A stretch of 64,000 nt of DNA, taken from an uncultured Clostridia bacterium. Its GTDB lineage: Bacteria > Bacillota > Clostridia > Christensenellales > DTU072. Within the stretch, counting starts at the first letter, position 1, and each line of letters begins with the position of its first letter. The notes under the pieces are model-generated. The model was not told the origin of the DNA. It worked only from the letters and a program-made list of their open reading frames with translations, and searched no databases. The translations under genes and the position numbers were made by a program. The DNA lies in NCBI GenBank assembly GCA_944372095.1, contig CALVYG010000001.1, positions 1 through 64,000 of the forward strand, given 5' to 3'. Shown piece by piece: positions 17,765-26,593 of this stretch.

Positions 17765-19749
17765 TACTGGCTTTAATCGGCAATCAGAACTGCGGAAAAA
17801 CCACTCTCTTCAATCAGCTCACAGGCTCAAATCAACACGTCGGAAATTTCCCGGGCGTTACCGTTGACCAGAAGACGGGTTCGGTCCGCTCGGTTAAAAA
17901 CTGTTCGGTAGTCGACCTTCCCGGAATTTATTCTCTCAGACCTTATTCCACCGAAGAAATTGTTACTCGTGATTTTATTATAAACAATCACCCTGACGGC
18001 ATAATAAATATCGTTGACGCAACAAACATCGAACGTAATTTATATCTTACTTTGCAGTTACTCGAAATGCGCATTCCCACCGTTATCGCATTGAATATGA
18101 TGGACGAAGTTACGGGAAACGGCGGGAGTATAGACGTTTCCAAATTGTCCGAGTCCCTCGGAGTTCCGATAATCCCTATAAGCGCAATAAAAAACGAAGG
18201 CGTGGACGAACTTATAGGAGCCGCGGTAAAAACCGCAAAGGGAAAAATTTATCCGAAAGTATACGATTTCTGTGAAAGCGGCGCCATTCACCGTTGCATA
18301 CACGCCGTCACGCACATTGTGGAAGACCACGCTCAGAACGCTTCGCTGAATCCGCGTTTCGCCGCCACAAAGCTTATAGAAAACGATAAAATTATTACAG
18401 AAATGCTTGAACTTGACGAAAACGAACTCGAACTCGTCGAACACAGCATTATCGAAATGGAAACCGAACACGGTATGGACAGACACGCCGCGCTTGCGGA
18501 TATGCGCTATTCTTTTATCGAAAAAATATGCAAAGACACCGTAGTGAAATGTCATGAAAGCAAAGAACGCAGGCGTACTATTAAAATTGATAAAATCCTT
18601 ACCGATAAATATGCCGCCATTCCCATTTTTCTTCTGATAATGCTGACTATTTTTGCTCTGACTTTTGAAGTCATCGGTTATTACATCGGTCTCGGCATAG
18701 AACTCGGCGTGAATAAATTATCCGAATTAACGGAAAACGGACTGCGCTCTTTCGGTACGAACGAAGTGGTTATAAGCCTCGTCGTGGACGGTGTTTTTGC
18801 AGGCGTCGGAAGCGTTCTCAGTTTCCTTCCCTACATTGTCGTGCTGTTCTTCTTCCTTTCCGTTCTCGAAGATACGGGTTATATGGCGCGCGTCGCGTTC
18901 GTTATGGATAAACTTCTCCGTAAAATCGGCCTTTCGGGCAAAAGCATCGTTCCGATGCTTCTCGGGTTCGGTTGTTCCGTTCCCGCCGTTATGAGCGCGC
19001 GTACTCTTTCGAGCGAACGTGACAGAAAGATGACAATTCTGCTCGTTCCGTTTATGAGCTGCTCCGCTAAAATCCCCATTTATGCACTTTTTACCGCGGC
19101 TTTCTTTACTAAATACCGCGCCTTGATTATGTTTTCACTTTACGTTATAGGTATACTTCTCGGCATTATAGTCGCGCTTATTCTCAATAAAACGGCATTC
19201 AAAGGAAAACCCGTGCCTTTCGTTATGGAGTTACCGAACTACCGTTTTCCGTCACCTAAAAGCGTTATTCTGCTCATGTGGGAGAAAGCAAAAGACTTTG
19301 TCGTGAAAGCGTTTACAGTAATATTTATCGCAACGGTGGTTATATGGTTCCTGCAATCGTTCGATATAAGATTTAATTTCGTAACCGATTCCGCCGACAG
19401 TATGCTTGCCGCAATCGCAAGTTTCATCGCGCCCGTATTCAAGCCTCTCGGCTTTGCCGACTGGCGCGTATGCGCTTCTCTTATTGCCGGATTTTCCGCA
19501 AAAGAAGCGGTTGTGTCCACCATAGGTATCCTTATCCCGGGCGGAATTTCCACAGCCTTTACCGCGGCAAGCGCTTATTCGTTCCTTATTTTTACCTTGC
19601 TTTATACCCCCTGCGTCGCCGCTGTAACGGCTATACGAAAAGAACTTAAATCCGTTCCGCTTGCGGCGCTTGTAGTTGTTTTTCAGTGCCTGATTGCTTG
19701 GGTTATGGCTTGTATCGTTTACCAATTTATCGTTCTTTGCGGAGGTTGA
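17761..19749 (+). CDS. feoB: FeoB, ferrous iron transporter
   Basis: 662 residues. The N-terminal G domain has GNQNCGKTTLFNQL (G1), DLPGIYSL (G3) and NMMDE (G4); the usual Pro after GN is Gln here. A helical linker follows to about residue 275. The membrane part has the FeoB Gate repeats (GFGCSVPAVMSARTL, SCSAKIPIYALF). It moves Fe2+ inward across the cytoplasmic membrane in anaerobes. Overlap with feoA and the Cys-rich gene 1 nt downstream define a feoA-feoB-Cys-rich operon. Confidence 0.97.
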   Translation: MILALIGNQNCGKTTLFNQLTGSNQHVGNFPGVTVDQKTGSVRSVKNCSVVDLPGIYSLRPYSTEEIVTRDFIINNHPDGIINIVDATNIERNLYLTLQLLEMRIPTVIALNMMDEVTGNGGSIDVSKLSESLGVPIIPISAIKNEGVDELIGAAVKTAKGKIYPKVYDFCESGAIHRCIHAVTHIVEDHAQNASLNPRFAATKLIENDKIITEMLELDENELELVEHSIIEMETEHGMDRHAALADMRYSFIEKICKDTVVKCHESKERRRTIKIDKILTDKYAAIPIFLLIMLTIFALTFEVIGYYIGLGIELGVNKLSELTENGLRSFGTNEVVISLVVDGVFAGVGSVLSFLPYIVVLFFFLSVLEDTGYMARVAFVMDKLLRKIGLSGKSIVPMLLGFGCSVPAVMSARTLSSERDRKMTILLVPFMSCSAKIPIYALFTAAFFTKYRALIMFSLYVIGILLGIIVALILNKTAFKGKPVPFVMELPNYRFPSPKSVILLMWEKAKDFVVKAFTVIFIATVVIWFLQSFDIRFNFVTDSADSMLAAIASFIAPVFKPLGFADWRVCASLIAGFSAKEAVVSTIGILIPGGISTAFTAASAYSFLIFTLLYTPCVAAVTAIRKELKSVPLAALVVVFQCLIAWVMACIVYQFIVLCGG

Positions 19750-19750
19750 G

Positions 19751-19951
19751 TTGAAACCTGTCGATATTGTTATTCTCGCGCTTCTTGCCGTTTGGTTGAT
19801 TCTCTCTGTTTTTTACGTCGTTTCCGCACACAAAAAAGGCGGTACCTGTTGCCGCTGCTCAAAAGCCTGCCGAAACTTATGTAAAAATTGTTCTCATTCG
19901 CATAATTCTTCCGATACTAACTGTTCTGACAATTCTCATTCTCATAACTAG
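19751..19951 (+). CDS. FeoB-associated Cys-rich membrane protein
   Basis: 66 residues starting at TTG, 1 nt after the feoB stop, with GGAGG inside the feoB end. One membrane helix (VDIVILALLAVWLILSVFYV) is followed by a short tail with six or more cysteines (CCRCSKACRNLCKNC) and a histidine/serine/asparagine-rich end (HSHN twice). Small proteins of this layout follow feoB in many Firmicutes. A metal-handling role is assumed but not proven. The terminal His-rich part is an unusual addition. Confidence 0.85.
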   Translation: MKPVDIVILALLAVWLILSVFYVVSAHKKGGTCCRCSKACRNLCKNCSHSHNSSDTNCSDNSHSHN

Positions 19952-19981
19952 TCCTTTCTTTTATTCTTTTCTTCTCCACCG

Positions 19982-20010
19982 ACGCCGCAGTCGGCGTTTG
20001 ACTTATACTC
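19982..20010 (+). terminator. Possible terminator of the feo operon
   Basis: ACGCCG-CAGT-CGGCGT (19982-19997) is a 6-bp GC-rich hairpin followed by a moderately T-rich stretch. It abuts the next promoter (-35 at 19998). Confidence 0.5.
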
Positions 20011-20026
20011 TTTTATGTGTTATTAT
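19998..20026 (+). promoter_or_regulatory. Promoter of the O-antigen-ligase-like/M20 operon
   Basis: TTGACT (19998-20003), 17 bp, TATTAT (20021-20026). The leader RNA contains a hairpin (20051-20086) ending next to the GGAGG ribosome site. Confidence 0.7.
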
Positions 20027-20101
20027 ATAAAAATAGTATAAAATAATTATCGGACGTGTTTTGCATTCGGAATGCTCTTCCGTCCGGAGGTCGTTATATT
20101 T

Positions 20102-21535
20102 ATGGACAGTACTGCGAACAAAAGGTTAAAAACTTATAAGGAAAATCCTTTTTTTTATTCTTCCAGGTTTATTTTCGTTCTGTCGGCATTTGTATATCTT
20201 TTCTGGTTATTCGATTTAAGCGTATACGGAATAATGCTGATTCTTGTTCTGTGCGGCGTCTTATTTGCTTTATGCCGTGACCTGTCCCCTGTCGTTCCGC
20301 TCTTTTTCGTGTTTGTTCAAGTTATCGGGCAGAACCCCGACAACCTCGTTTCTTTGTATTCATTGTACTTTTATATAGCGGGTATATGCGTACTCGTCGC
20401 GGGACTCGTAATCCATTTTATCCGATTCAAACCGTTCAGAAATTACGGAAAAATAAAAGGTTTTGCCGTAGGCGTATGCTTTGCGTCGCTTGCAATGATG
20501 CTCGGCGGAATTTCCGTCACCGGCCGCGACGCTTTACCCGTAGTTTTAATCGTCGTTTTCGGACTTGTCAGCTGCGGCGCAGTGTTCTTCTTTATACCCG
20601 CTCTCGGCAGAGATTCTTCACGCAGACTTACGAAAACCGTTATGAACGCGGTTATCGCTTCGAGCGTTATCGCCATCGCTCAGCTTGTAACTCTGCTGAT
20701 TCAATCCGGCGACCCGATAGGAGCAGTCGCTTCCAAATACTCCCTCAACGCCGGTTACGCTCATCCGAATTACCTCGCCAATATCATTGCAAGAAGTATT
20801 CCTGTTGCAATTTGGTTATCCGTAAGTAATAAACGCTATTCTTTTTTATGGCTGTTTTTCGCCTATATATGCGGCGTAAGCATTCTCCTTACCTCTTCAC
20901 GCGCCACGCTTCTCGTTGCGGTAATCGTAAGCATTGTCTGCGTTGTTTATTATTTCCCGAAACTCGATTATAAACTTAACTGGATATGCACTTTCTGTAT
21001 TCTTCTCGGAATAACAATGACGGGAGCGGGACTTCTCAGCGATAAACTTTCCGCTCTTTTCCCCAATATTTTCAAGGGTATCAATTCGAACGGCAGAATC
21101 GATTTATGGAACCTCGGTATCGAAAGATTCCTTAAAAAACCGATTTTCGGCGTCGGACTTGACTTCGACCTCGGCGGAAGAACCGAGCTTAATCCCACCA
21201 ACTCGCCTTATACGCCTTTCTGGTACCATAATACCGTTGTTCAGATTCTTTGCTGTACCGGTATTTTCGGTTTACTTGCTTTTATTCCCTATTTTTATCA
21301 CCAATACCGTACAATGCTTATCGGGAAAAAACCGGCAATTATTTCATTATTGTTTGTTATAGTCACCATTCAGGCAATTTCTCTGCTGGACGTTTTCTTC
21401 TTTACTCCTCAGGAATTCCTGCAAATGATTATAATCACCGTCGCCGGCATTAAAGCTTTACCCGAAGATAAAGGCAATTCTCATATTTACGATTTAATTA
21501 AATTTATAAAATTAAAAAAAAATAAGGAGGTTTGA
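20102..21535 (+). CDS. O-antigen ligase/polymerase-like membrane protein (Wzy_C type)
   Basis: 477 residues from the ATG at 20102, which follows GGAGG; an upstream in-frame ATG lacks a site. There are about twelve membrane helices. A large extracytoplasmic loop near residues 310-380 has NSNGRIDLWNLGIERFLKKP, then FGVGLDFDLG and YHNTVVQILCCTG. That pattern (R...W...P..G.G, H.....) is typical of O-antigen ligase-like GT-C enzymes. These join undecaprenyl-linked glycans to an acceptor outside the membrane. It is followed after 6 nt by an M20 peptidase gene whose ribosome site lies inside this gene's end. The acceptor is unknown. Confidence 0.8.
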   Translation: MDSTANKRLKTYKENPFFYSSRFIFVLSAFVYLFWLFDLSVYGIMLILVLCGVLFALCRDLSPVVPLFFVFVQVIGQNPDNLVSLYSLYFYIAGICVLVAGLVIHFIRFKPFRNYGKIKGFAVGVCFASLAMMLGGISVTGRDALPVVLIVVFGLVSCGAVFFFIPALGRDSSRRLTKTVMNAVIASSVIAIAQLVTLLIQSGDPIGAVASKYSLNAGYAHPNYLANIIARSIPVAIWLSVSNKRYSFLWLFFAYICGVSILLTSSRATLLVAVIVSIVCVVYYFPKLDYKLNWICTFCILLGITMTGAGLLSDKLSALFPNIFKGINSNGRIDLWNLGIERFLKKPIFGVGLDFDLGGRTELNPTNSPYTPFWYHNTVVQILCCTGIFGLLAFIPYFYHQYRTMLIGKKPAIISLLFVIVTIQAISLLDVFFFTPQEFLQMIIITVAGIKALPEDKGNSHIYDLIKFIKLKKNKEV

Positions 21536-21541
21536 TACCTT

Positions 21542-22993
21542 ATGGGTCTTTACATATTATACGCAATTCTTATCGCCATTGGACTGCTGTTCGTTTTCAT
21601 GATTATAAGAACATTGATTGCACGCCCGAAAAAAATTCCTTCGGCCGTTCCTCAGCCTGAAATAAACGAAAGTGAAATAGTAAATATTTTATCGGAAGCA
21701 ATCAAAATTCCGACTGTCACCAAATACAAAGACGGCGACGACCAATCTTCCTTTCCCGTTTTTCACGAATTTCTTAAAAAGACTTTCCCCGAAATATTTT
21801 CGCGCGCAAAAGTAACGGTTATAAACAAATACAGCCTTGTAATCGTTATCGAAGGAAAAGATAAAACATTGATGCCCGGATGCTTTCTTGCACATCAGGA
21901 CGTTGTTCCGGCAACGCCGGAAGGCTGGGAAACCGACCCGTTCGGAGGAACTATAAAAGACGGATACGTCTACGGCAGAGGCAGTCAGGATATGAAAAGT
22001 CAACTCGTTACCGCCCTCTACGGACTTGAAATTCTTTTAAGGGACGGCAAAGAACCTTTGCGCACGGTTTATTATTGCTTCGGACACGACGAAGAAGCAA
22101 CGGGTAAAGACGGCGCCCGCAATATCGTAGCTTACCTCAAAGAACAAGGTATCCGTTTTGCGTTCGTTATCGACGAAGGAGGAACTATTCTCGACGGAAA
22201 ACTTTTGGGAATAAAAAATAAACTTTGCCTTATAGGAACATGCGAGAAAGGATATTCGGACTTTATCCTCACATCTGTAAAAGACGGCGGACACGCGTCC
22301 AGCCCGAAGAAAAAAAGCTCGGTTGACGCCATTGCCGACGCAATACACGATTTACGCCGTTCGCCTATGAAAACCACCTGGTCCGAACCGCTTAAACTGC
22401 TTTTCAAAACAATTGCTCCTTATATGAATCCCCTTTACAAATTCCTTTTCGTAAACAGAGATATCCTTTCGCCTTTAATGAAATTTATACTTTCGGCGGT
22501 AAATCCGATGACTAACAGTATTCTCCGCACGACGTTTGCTTTTACGCAGATACAAGGCTCGGACGCACCGAATGTCATTCCCGTTAAGTCTACCGCTATC
22601 GTCAACACGCGTATTAACATCGGCGAAACCCAGCAACAGGTTAAAGAGCATATCCAAAAAGTTGTGGGAAAAGAAATTTCCGTCGAAACGTACGGATTCG
22701 GATTCGACCCTACTCCCGTCAGTAAAACCGTCGGTTCGGAAATTTACGATACTCTCGTTAAATCAATTGAAGAAGTGTTTGACGGATTTATCGTTGCGCC
22801 GTATCCGTTTATCGCCGCAACCGACGCCAAATACTACTATGCCGTCAGCGATAACGTATACCGCTTTACTCCTTTCGAAATAACCGTAGACGACCAGAAA
22901 CGTCTCCACGCTCTCAACGAACGTTGCGAAATAAAGTCGCTTCCGAAAGCGGTTGCTTTTTTCAGAACCTTTCTCGAAAAAACCTGTTATTGA
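21542..22993 (+). CDS. Membrane-anchored M20 family metallopeptidase
   Basis: 483 residues. An N-terminal helix (YILYAILIAIGLLFVFMII) anchors it. The catalytic domain has AHQDVVP, GRGSQDMK, the general base in FGHDEEATG and DEGG, and a late histidine (KRLHALNERC). These are the zinc ligands and catalytic acids of the carboxypeptidase S/PM20D1-like branch. The lid domain lies at about 230-350. It probably hydrolyses amide bonds of small acyl-amino acids or dipeptides. It is the second gene behind the O-antigen-ligase-like gene and ends at a strong terminator. Confidence 0.88.
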   Translation: MGLYILYAILIAIGLLFVFMIIRTLIARPKKIPSAVPQPEINESEIVNILSEAIKIPTVTKYKDGDDQSSFPVFHEFLKKTFPEIFSRAKVTVINKYSLVIVIEGKDKTLMPGCFLAHQDVVPATPEGWETDPFGGTIKDGYVYGRGSQDMKSQLVTALYGLEILLRDGKEPLRTVYYCFGHDEEATGKDGARNIVAYLKEQGIRFAFVIDEGGTILDGKLLGIKNKLCLIGTCEKGYSDFILTSVKDGGHASSPKKKSSVDAIADAIHDLRRSPMKTTWSEPLKLLFKTIAPYMNPLYKFLFVNRDILSPLMKFILSAVNPMTNSILRTTFAFTQIQGSDAPNVIPVKSTAIVNTRINIGETQQQVKEHIQKVVGKEISVETYGFGFDPTPVSKTVGSEIYDTLVKSIEEVFDGFIVAPYPFIAATDAKYYYAVSDNVYRFTPFEITVDDQKRLHALNERCEIKSLPKAVAFFRTFLEKTCY

Positions 22994-23018
22994 TTTTACT
23001 TGATATTTTTTATAAAAA

Positions 23019-23050
23019 AAACCGCGGCAATATTCCGCGGTTTATTTTTT
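23019..23050. terminator. Bidirectional terminator between convergent genes
   Basis: AAACCGCGG (23019-23027) pairs with 23035-23043 around a 7-nt loop, with A-rich sequence before and T-rich after. It can stop both the M20 gene and the minus-strand surface protein gene. Confidence 0.88.
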
Positions 23051-23081
23051 TACGTTTCGCATTACGCAATTACTTTATATT

Positions 23082-24479
23082 TTATCTCCTGTTATTTCTG
23101 TATCGGTCAGCTTCTTTCTCAGCCGCACGGTAATAAAACAACTGCGTGTTGTATTTCTGCTTGCTTTTGAAAATCACCAGCAAGGTAATTACAAGCACTA
23201 AAAACAAAACTATTCCTATTATAAGAAGCACGGTGTAATCGTTATAAATAACGATAGCACCGTCGAAATCGGTAGGAACGGTTACGCTCAGTACCCCGTC
23301 GTTAAATACGAAACCGCCAGTTCTTTCCGTATTCCCGTCCTTGTCCGCAAGACACACCGCAAGCATAAAAGGCGAAATAGTATCGTCTTCTATATTCAGG
23401 GTAAACGTTTCCCCGTCGGCCCCGCCCGTCGGAAATTCTGTCGTGTATATACTTTTTATGCTTTTCAAAAAAGTAAATCCTTTTATGTTCAATTCCGTTT
23501 CTTTGACGGTCATTGTAGTACCCGGACGGAAAGAGCCTCCCGCCGTTCCTTCTATGCCGCTTATGCTGCCGCCTTCAAGCGTTCCTTCGTTAACGTAAAG
23601 TTTAGCAGGTTCATAGACAATATAATAATTCTCCGTCTCTTCTTTTCCGGTACAGGTCACTTCATACACGCCGGCAACCGTCAATCCGTAATATCTTGAA
23701 GGAACTTCGGGAGTAAAATCAAGTACGCTTTCGTCGTCCGTTCCTTTGAATCCGTCGTATTCAATCTCAAATTCGTAATCTCTGCCTGCTCTTACTCCTA
23801 CTTCTTTTATCTTTATAACGAGCTTTGCTTTGTTTATCGAAAAACTCAGCGTTTCATCTCCGTTTACCTTATACTGAGGATTATCCAGCCTTATTTTCCC
23901 GGAGTAGGTTCCTGCATTTTTCGTTGTCTTTTCGGTTTCCAAATATGCATTTACGGTGTCCCCTTTCACAATTTCGGCATCATCTATAACTAATTCGGGC
24001 GACTGCCATTCTTCGTTATACGTAAGTTCCGTCGTTTTCGCTTTTACGTTTACCGGTTTCGGCGAAATATTTACCTTTGCCTTTTCCGATACGAGATTTA
24101 CCCCGTATGCCTGCCCGTCATAACTTACCGACGTAACCGCACAGTAATAATATCCCGAATCCGTCGCATACCTGACTTCCGCAGACGGATTTATTCCTTC
24201 TCCCTCCGATACTTTTACTCCTACGGAATCTTCTCTTTCGCTTTTATACCAAACATATGTAGCTACGGCATTCGGTACGCTTAATTTTATTTCAAGCTTA
24301 TATTTTCCGTCTCCGTAAACTCCCGTAATTCCTTTCGGCTGGGTAATTATCTCTATCGGGTCTAAGGCGTATGCGTTTGTTCCGATTTTGCCTGCCGTCA
24401 ATCCCGCCGACGCGGCGATAATTATCATTACGGCAAATAATACGGCAATTACAATCACTTCCTTCTTATACTTACTCAC
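23082..24479 (-). CDS. Surface protein with Ig-like/MBG-type modules and two membrane anchors
   Basis: 465 residues. The start is taken as GTG at 24479, because GCGGAGG sits 6 nt upstream; the ATG at 24494 would place that site inside the gene. It overlaps the upstream gene as GTGAGTAA. An N-terminal hydrophobic segment (VIVIAVLFAVMIIIAASAG) leads to an Ig-like module (YVWYK ... SGYYYCAVTS) and then MBG-like modules (KPVNVKAKTTELTYN, AKLVIKIKEVGVRAG). A C-terminal helix (VLLIIGIVLFLVLVITLLVI) is followed by a basic tail. Function unknown. The tight overlap suggests a complex with the upstream protein. Confidence 0.75.
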   Translation of the reverse strand: MSKYKKEVIVIAVLFAVMIIIAASAGLTAGKIGTNAYALDPIEIITQPKGITGVYGDGKYKLEIKLSVPNAVATYVWYKSEREDSVGVKVSEGEGINPSAEVRYATDSGYYYCAVTSVSYDGQAYGVNLVSEKAKVNISPKPVNVKAKTTELTYNEEWQSPELVIDDAEIVKGDTVNAYLETEKTTKNAGTYSGKIRLDNPQYKVNGDETLSFSINKAKLVIKIKEVGVRAGRDYEFEIEYDGFKGTDDESVLDFTPEVPSRYYGLTVAGVYEVTCTGKEETENYYIVYEPAKLYVNEGTLEGGSISGIEGTAGGSFRPGTTMTVKETELNIKGFTFLKSIKSIYTTEFPTGGADGETFTLNIEDDTISPFMLAVCLADKDGNTERTGGFVFNDGVLSVTVPTDFDGAIVIYNDYTVLLIIGIVLFLVLVITLLVIFKSKQKYNTQLFYYRAAEKEADRYRNNRR

Positions 24480-25698
24480 CGTTATCCTCCGCATTATCGT
24501 TTTCTATTATAATTATATACGAAATAAGTTTTTTACCGTCCTTTGACAAAGCGTCAATAGTTACTTCTCTTCCGTCTGTGGACTTTAACAATCTGAACGC
24601 TTCTTCGCCGTCCACGACAATTTTTTCCATATATCCGTTATATTCGGTGTCCACACTTGCAATATTGTCGTGATAACCGAATCTGTAAAGCTCGGATACT
24701 AAAATAACTTCCCCGACGTACGGATTTCTTGAATTTGTTTCGATGTCGGCATAATAATTAACTTTTGCGGTTTCAACGTTCAGTTTTATTGAATAATATT
24801 CCGTCCCGTTTTCCGCTATACACGCAATGGTTATCTGCGCCGTTCCTACGTTTTCCGTCTTAACCGTTCCATCCTGATAAACCTTTGCGACGCTCGTGTC
24901 CGACGATTCGTAATACACAAAACCGCTTCCCGAAAAATTAAATTCGTCAATTTGCATGTCCGTACCCACTGTTATATTTTCGGTTGACGTAATATTCGGT
25001 TTATCGTAAAACTCATTGTTTCCGGTAGTAAATTCGTAGTCAGACGGATAAAATTTATCTTTTTCCGTATAATCAGCATTAACAAATATGGATACAACCA
25101 TAACGTCAACGCCGTCTACCGAGTAATAAATCATACTCATTCCTTCCTGCTTTGCTCGGTAATACATAACGCCTTCGTTGATTTCGGTATTAAAAACTTC
25201 CGTATTGTGATTCATAACCCCGTTTACGTTATTGAAAACAGCGTCTGCAAAATCATCCACTTCTTCCGCAAGAACCAAATCGCCTACGCCGAGTCTCCAC
25301 GTCGAGGCATACGGCGAAACGGTAATTATCATTTCTTTACTTTGACTGCCGTTGCTTACCACGAGTTTTCCCGTTCCTTCCTTCTTTGCGAACAGTACGT
25401 TATTTTTCAGACTCATAATATCTTCGTATCCGGATGCTACATAGTAAGACGCTTTTTCCTGCCCGACGTAATTGCTTAATTTGTAATAAGAAAGCGGAGC
25501 TATCGTTATTTCGGAATATTCGAGTTCGAAATCTTTTTCTGCGTCAAAATATCCCATCGCGCCGCACCAACCGAGTATTCCTCCTATAAGAACGGGTATT
25601 ACTACGAACCAATACCAATAGCGTTTGAAAAAAGCGCGCGCTTTTACGCTGCGCGCCGATTGTACTTTCTTTTCTTTTTTGAGCTTTTTCTTTGACAT
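24472..25698 (-). CDS. Membrane-anchored Ig-like (BIG2) surface protein
   Basis: 408 residues. A lysine-rich cytoplasmic start precedes one membrane helix (YWYWFVVIPVLIGGILGWCG). The rest is outside and beta-rich, with a BIG2-type element (YYESSDTSVAKVYQDGTVKT, then NVGTAQITI). No enzyme motif is seen. The ATG at 25698 has no good ribosome site and lies about 17 nt from the expected transcription start. It is the first gene of a two-gene operon with the anchored surface protein downstream. Confidence 0.72.
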   Translation of the reverse strand: MSKKKLKKEKKVQSARSVKARAFFKRYWYWFVVIPVLIGGILGWCGAMGYFDAEKDFELEYSEITIAPLSYYKLSNYVGQEKASYYVASGYEDIMSLKNNVLFAKKEGTGKLVVSNGSQSKEMIITVSPYASTWRLGVGDLVLAEEVDDFADAVFNNVNGVMNHNTEVFNTEINEGVMYYRAKQEGMSMIYYSVDGVDVMVVSIFVNADYTEKDKFYPSDYEFTTGNNEFYDKPNITSTENITVGTDMQIDEFNFSGSGFVYYESSDTSVAKVYQDGTVKTENVGTAQITIACIAENGTEYYSIKLNVETAKVNYYADIETNSRNPYVGEVILVSELYRFGYHDNIASVDTEYNGYMEKIVVDGEEAFRLLKSTDGREVTIDALSKDGKKLISYIIIIENDNAEDNGE

Positions 25699-25722
25699 CA
25701 ATACGGTACCGTTACTGTTAAT

Positions 25723-25751
25723 ATGTTATCATACGATAACATAAATGTCAA
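25723..25751 (-). promoter_or_regulatory. Promoter of the two-gene surface protein operon, overlapping a palindrome
   Basis: Minus strand TTGACA (25746-25751), 17 bp, TAACAT (25723-25728). A 22-bp inverted repeat TATGTTATC-ATAC-GATAACATA (25722-25743) covers the -10 and most of the spacer, which is suitable for repressor binding. Confidence 0.6.
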
Positions 25752-25837
25752 GAACGGCGTTTTTTACACTTAAAACTAATTAAAAGCTTTTTCACAAAAA
25801 CCGGGTTTAATTTAAATCTGCCAAACGAGGATTGAAT

Positions 25838-26578
25838 TTATTTCTCGTATTCGGCGTAAACCGTATCTATATCTCCGTCGATGTAAATTTTTCTGTTTTT
25901 AATAAATACGGCTCGTTCGCACAACATTTTAACCGCCGCTTTGCTGTGTGAAACTATTACGAAAGTAACGCCCGATTGTTGGAGTTCCTTCATTTTATCT
26001 CTGCATTTTGCGCTGAATTTCGCGTCGCCCACCGCCAATACTTCGTCCACTATTATTATATCGGGTTTGCTGTTTACGGCAATCGCAAATCCCAGTCGCG
26101 CCGTCATTCCCGCGCTGTAATTCTTTATCGGGACTTCCATAAAATCTTCAAGCTCCGCGAATTTTACTATTTCGTCGTATTTTTCGAGCATCTCTTTTTT
26201 CGTATACCCGAGAATGGCTCCGTTCAAAAATACGTTTTCTTTTCCCGTTGCGTCGTAATCGAATCCCGCTCCTATATGCAGCATGGGAACCATAGTTCCG
26301 TTTATGGTAACCTTTCCCGCCGTAGGCGGTATTATTCCCGCTATTATCCTTAACAGCGTACTCTTTCCCGCTCCGTTCCGTCCCACTATCGCCACCGATT
26401 CGCCTCGGTATATATTCAGCGATACGTTATTAAGCACGTTAAAATCCTTATATTTTAATTGTCCTTTCAAAAATCTTATTACGAATTCTTTCAGACTGTC
26501 TACTTTCTGCGTAGGCATTCTGTAATTCATCGTTATTTTTTCTACTTTTATCAGTATATCTTTTTCGTTGTGTTCCAT
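25838..26578 (-). CDS. Polysaccharide ABC exporter, ATP-binding subunit (Wzt/TagH type)
   Basis: 246 residues. Walker A GRNGAGKST, signature NYSAGMTARLGFA and Walker B IIIVDEVLAVGD are typical for ABC transporters that export lipid-linked glycans. It ends soon after the ATPase domain, so there is no C-terminal carbohydrate-binding domain; recognition of a modified glycan end is not expected. It lies 15 nt after its permease and is the last gene of the galU-glf operon. I saw no convincing terminator behind it. Confidence 0.93.
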   Translation of the reverse strand: MEHNEKDILIKVEKITMNYRMPTQKVDSLKEFVIRFLKGQLKYKDFNVLNNVSLNIYRGESVAIVGRNGAGKSTLLRIIAGIIPPTAGKVTINGTMVPMLHIGAGFDYDATGKENVFLNGAILGYTKKEMLEKYDEIVKFAELEDFMEVPIKNYSAGMTARLGFAIAVNSKPDIIIVDEVLAVGDAKFSAKCRDKMKELQQSGVTFVIVSHSKAAVKMLCERAVFIKNRKIYIDGDIDTVYAEYEK

Positions 26579-26593
26579 TATGTCGTCCTCGTA

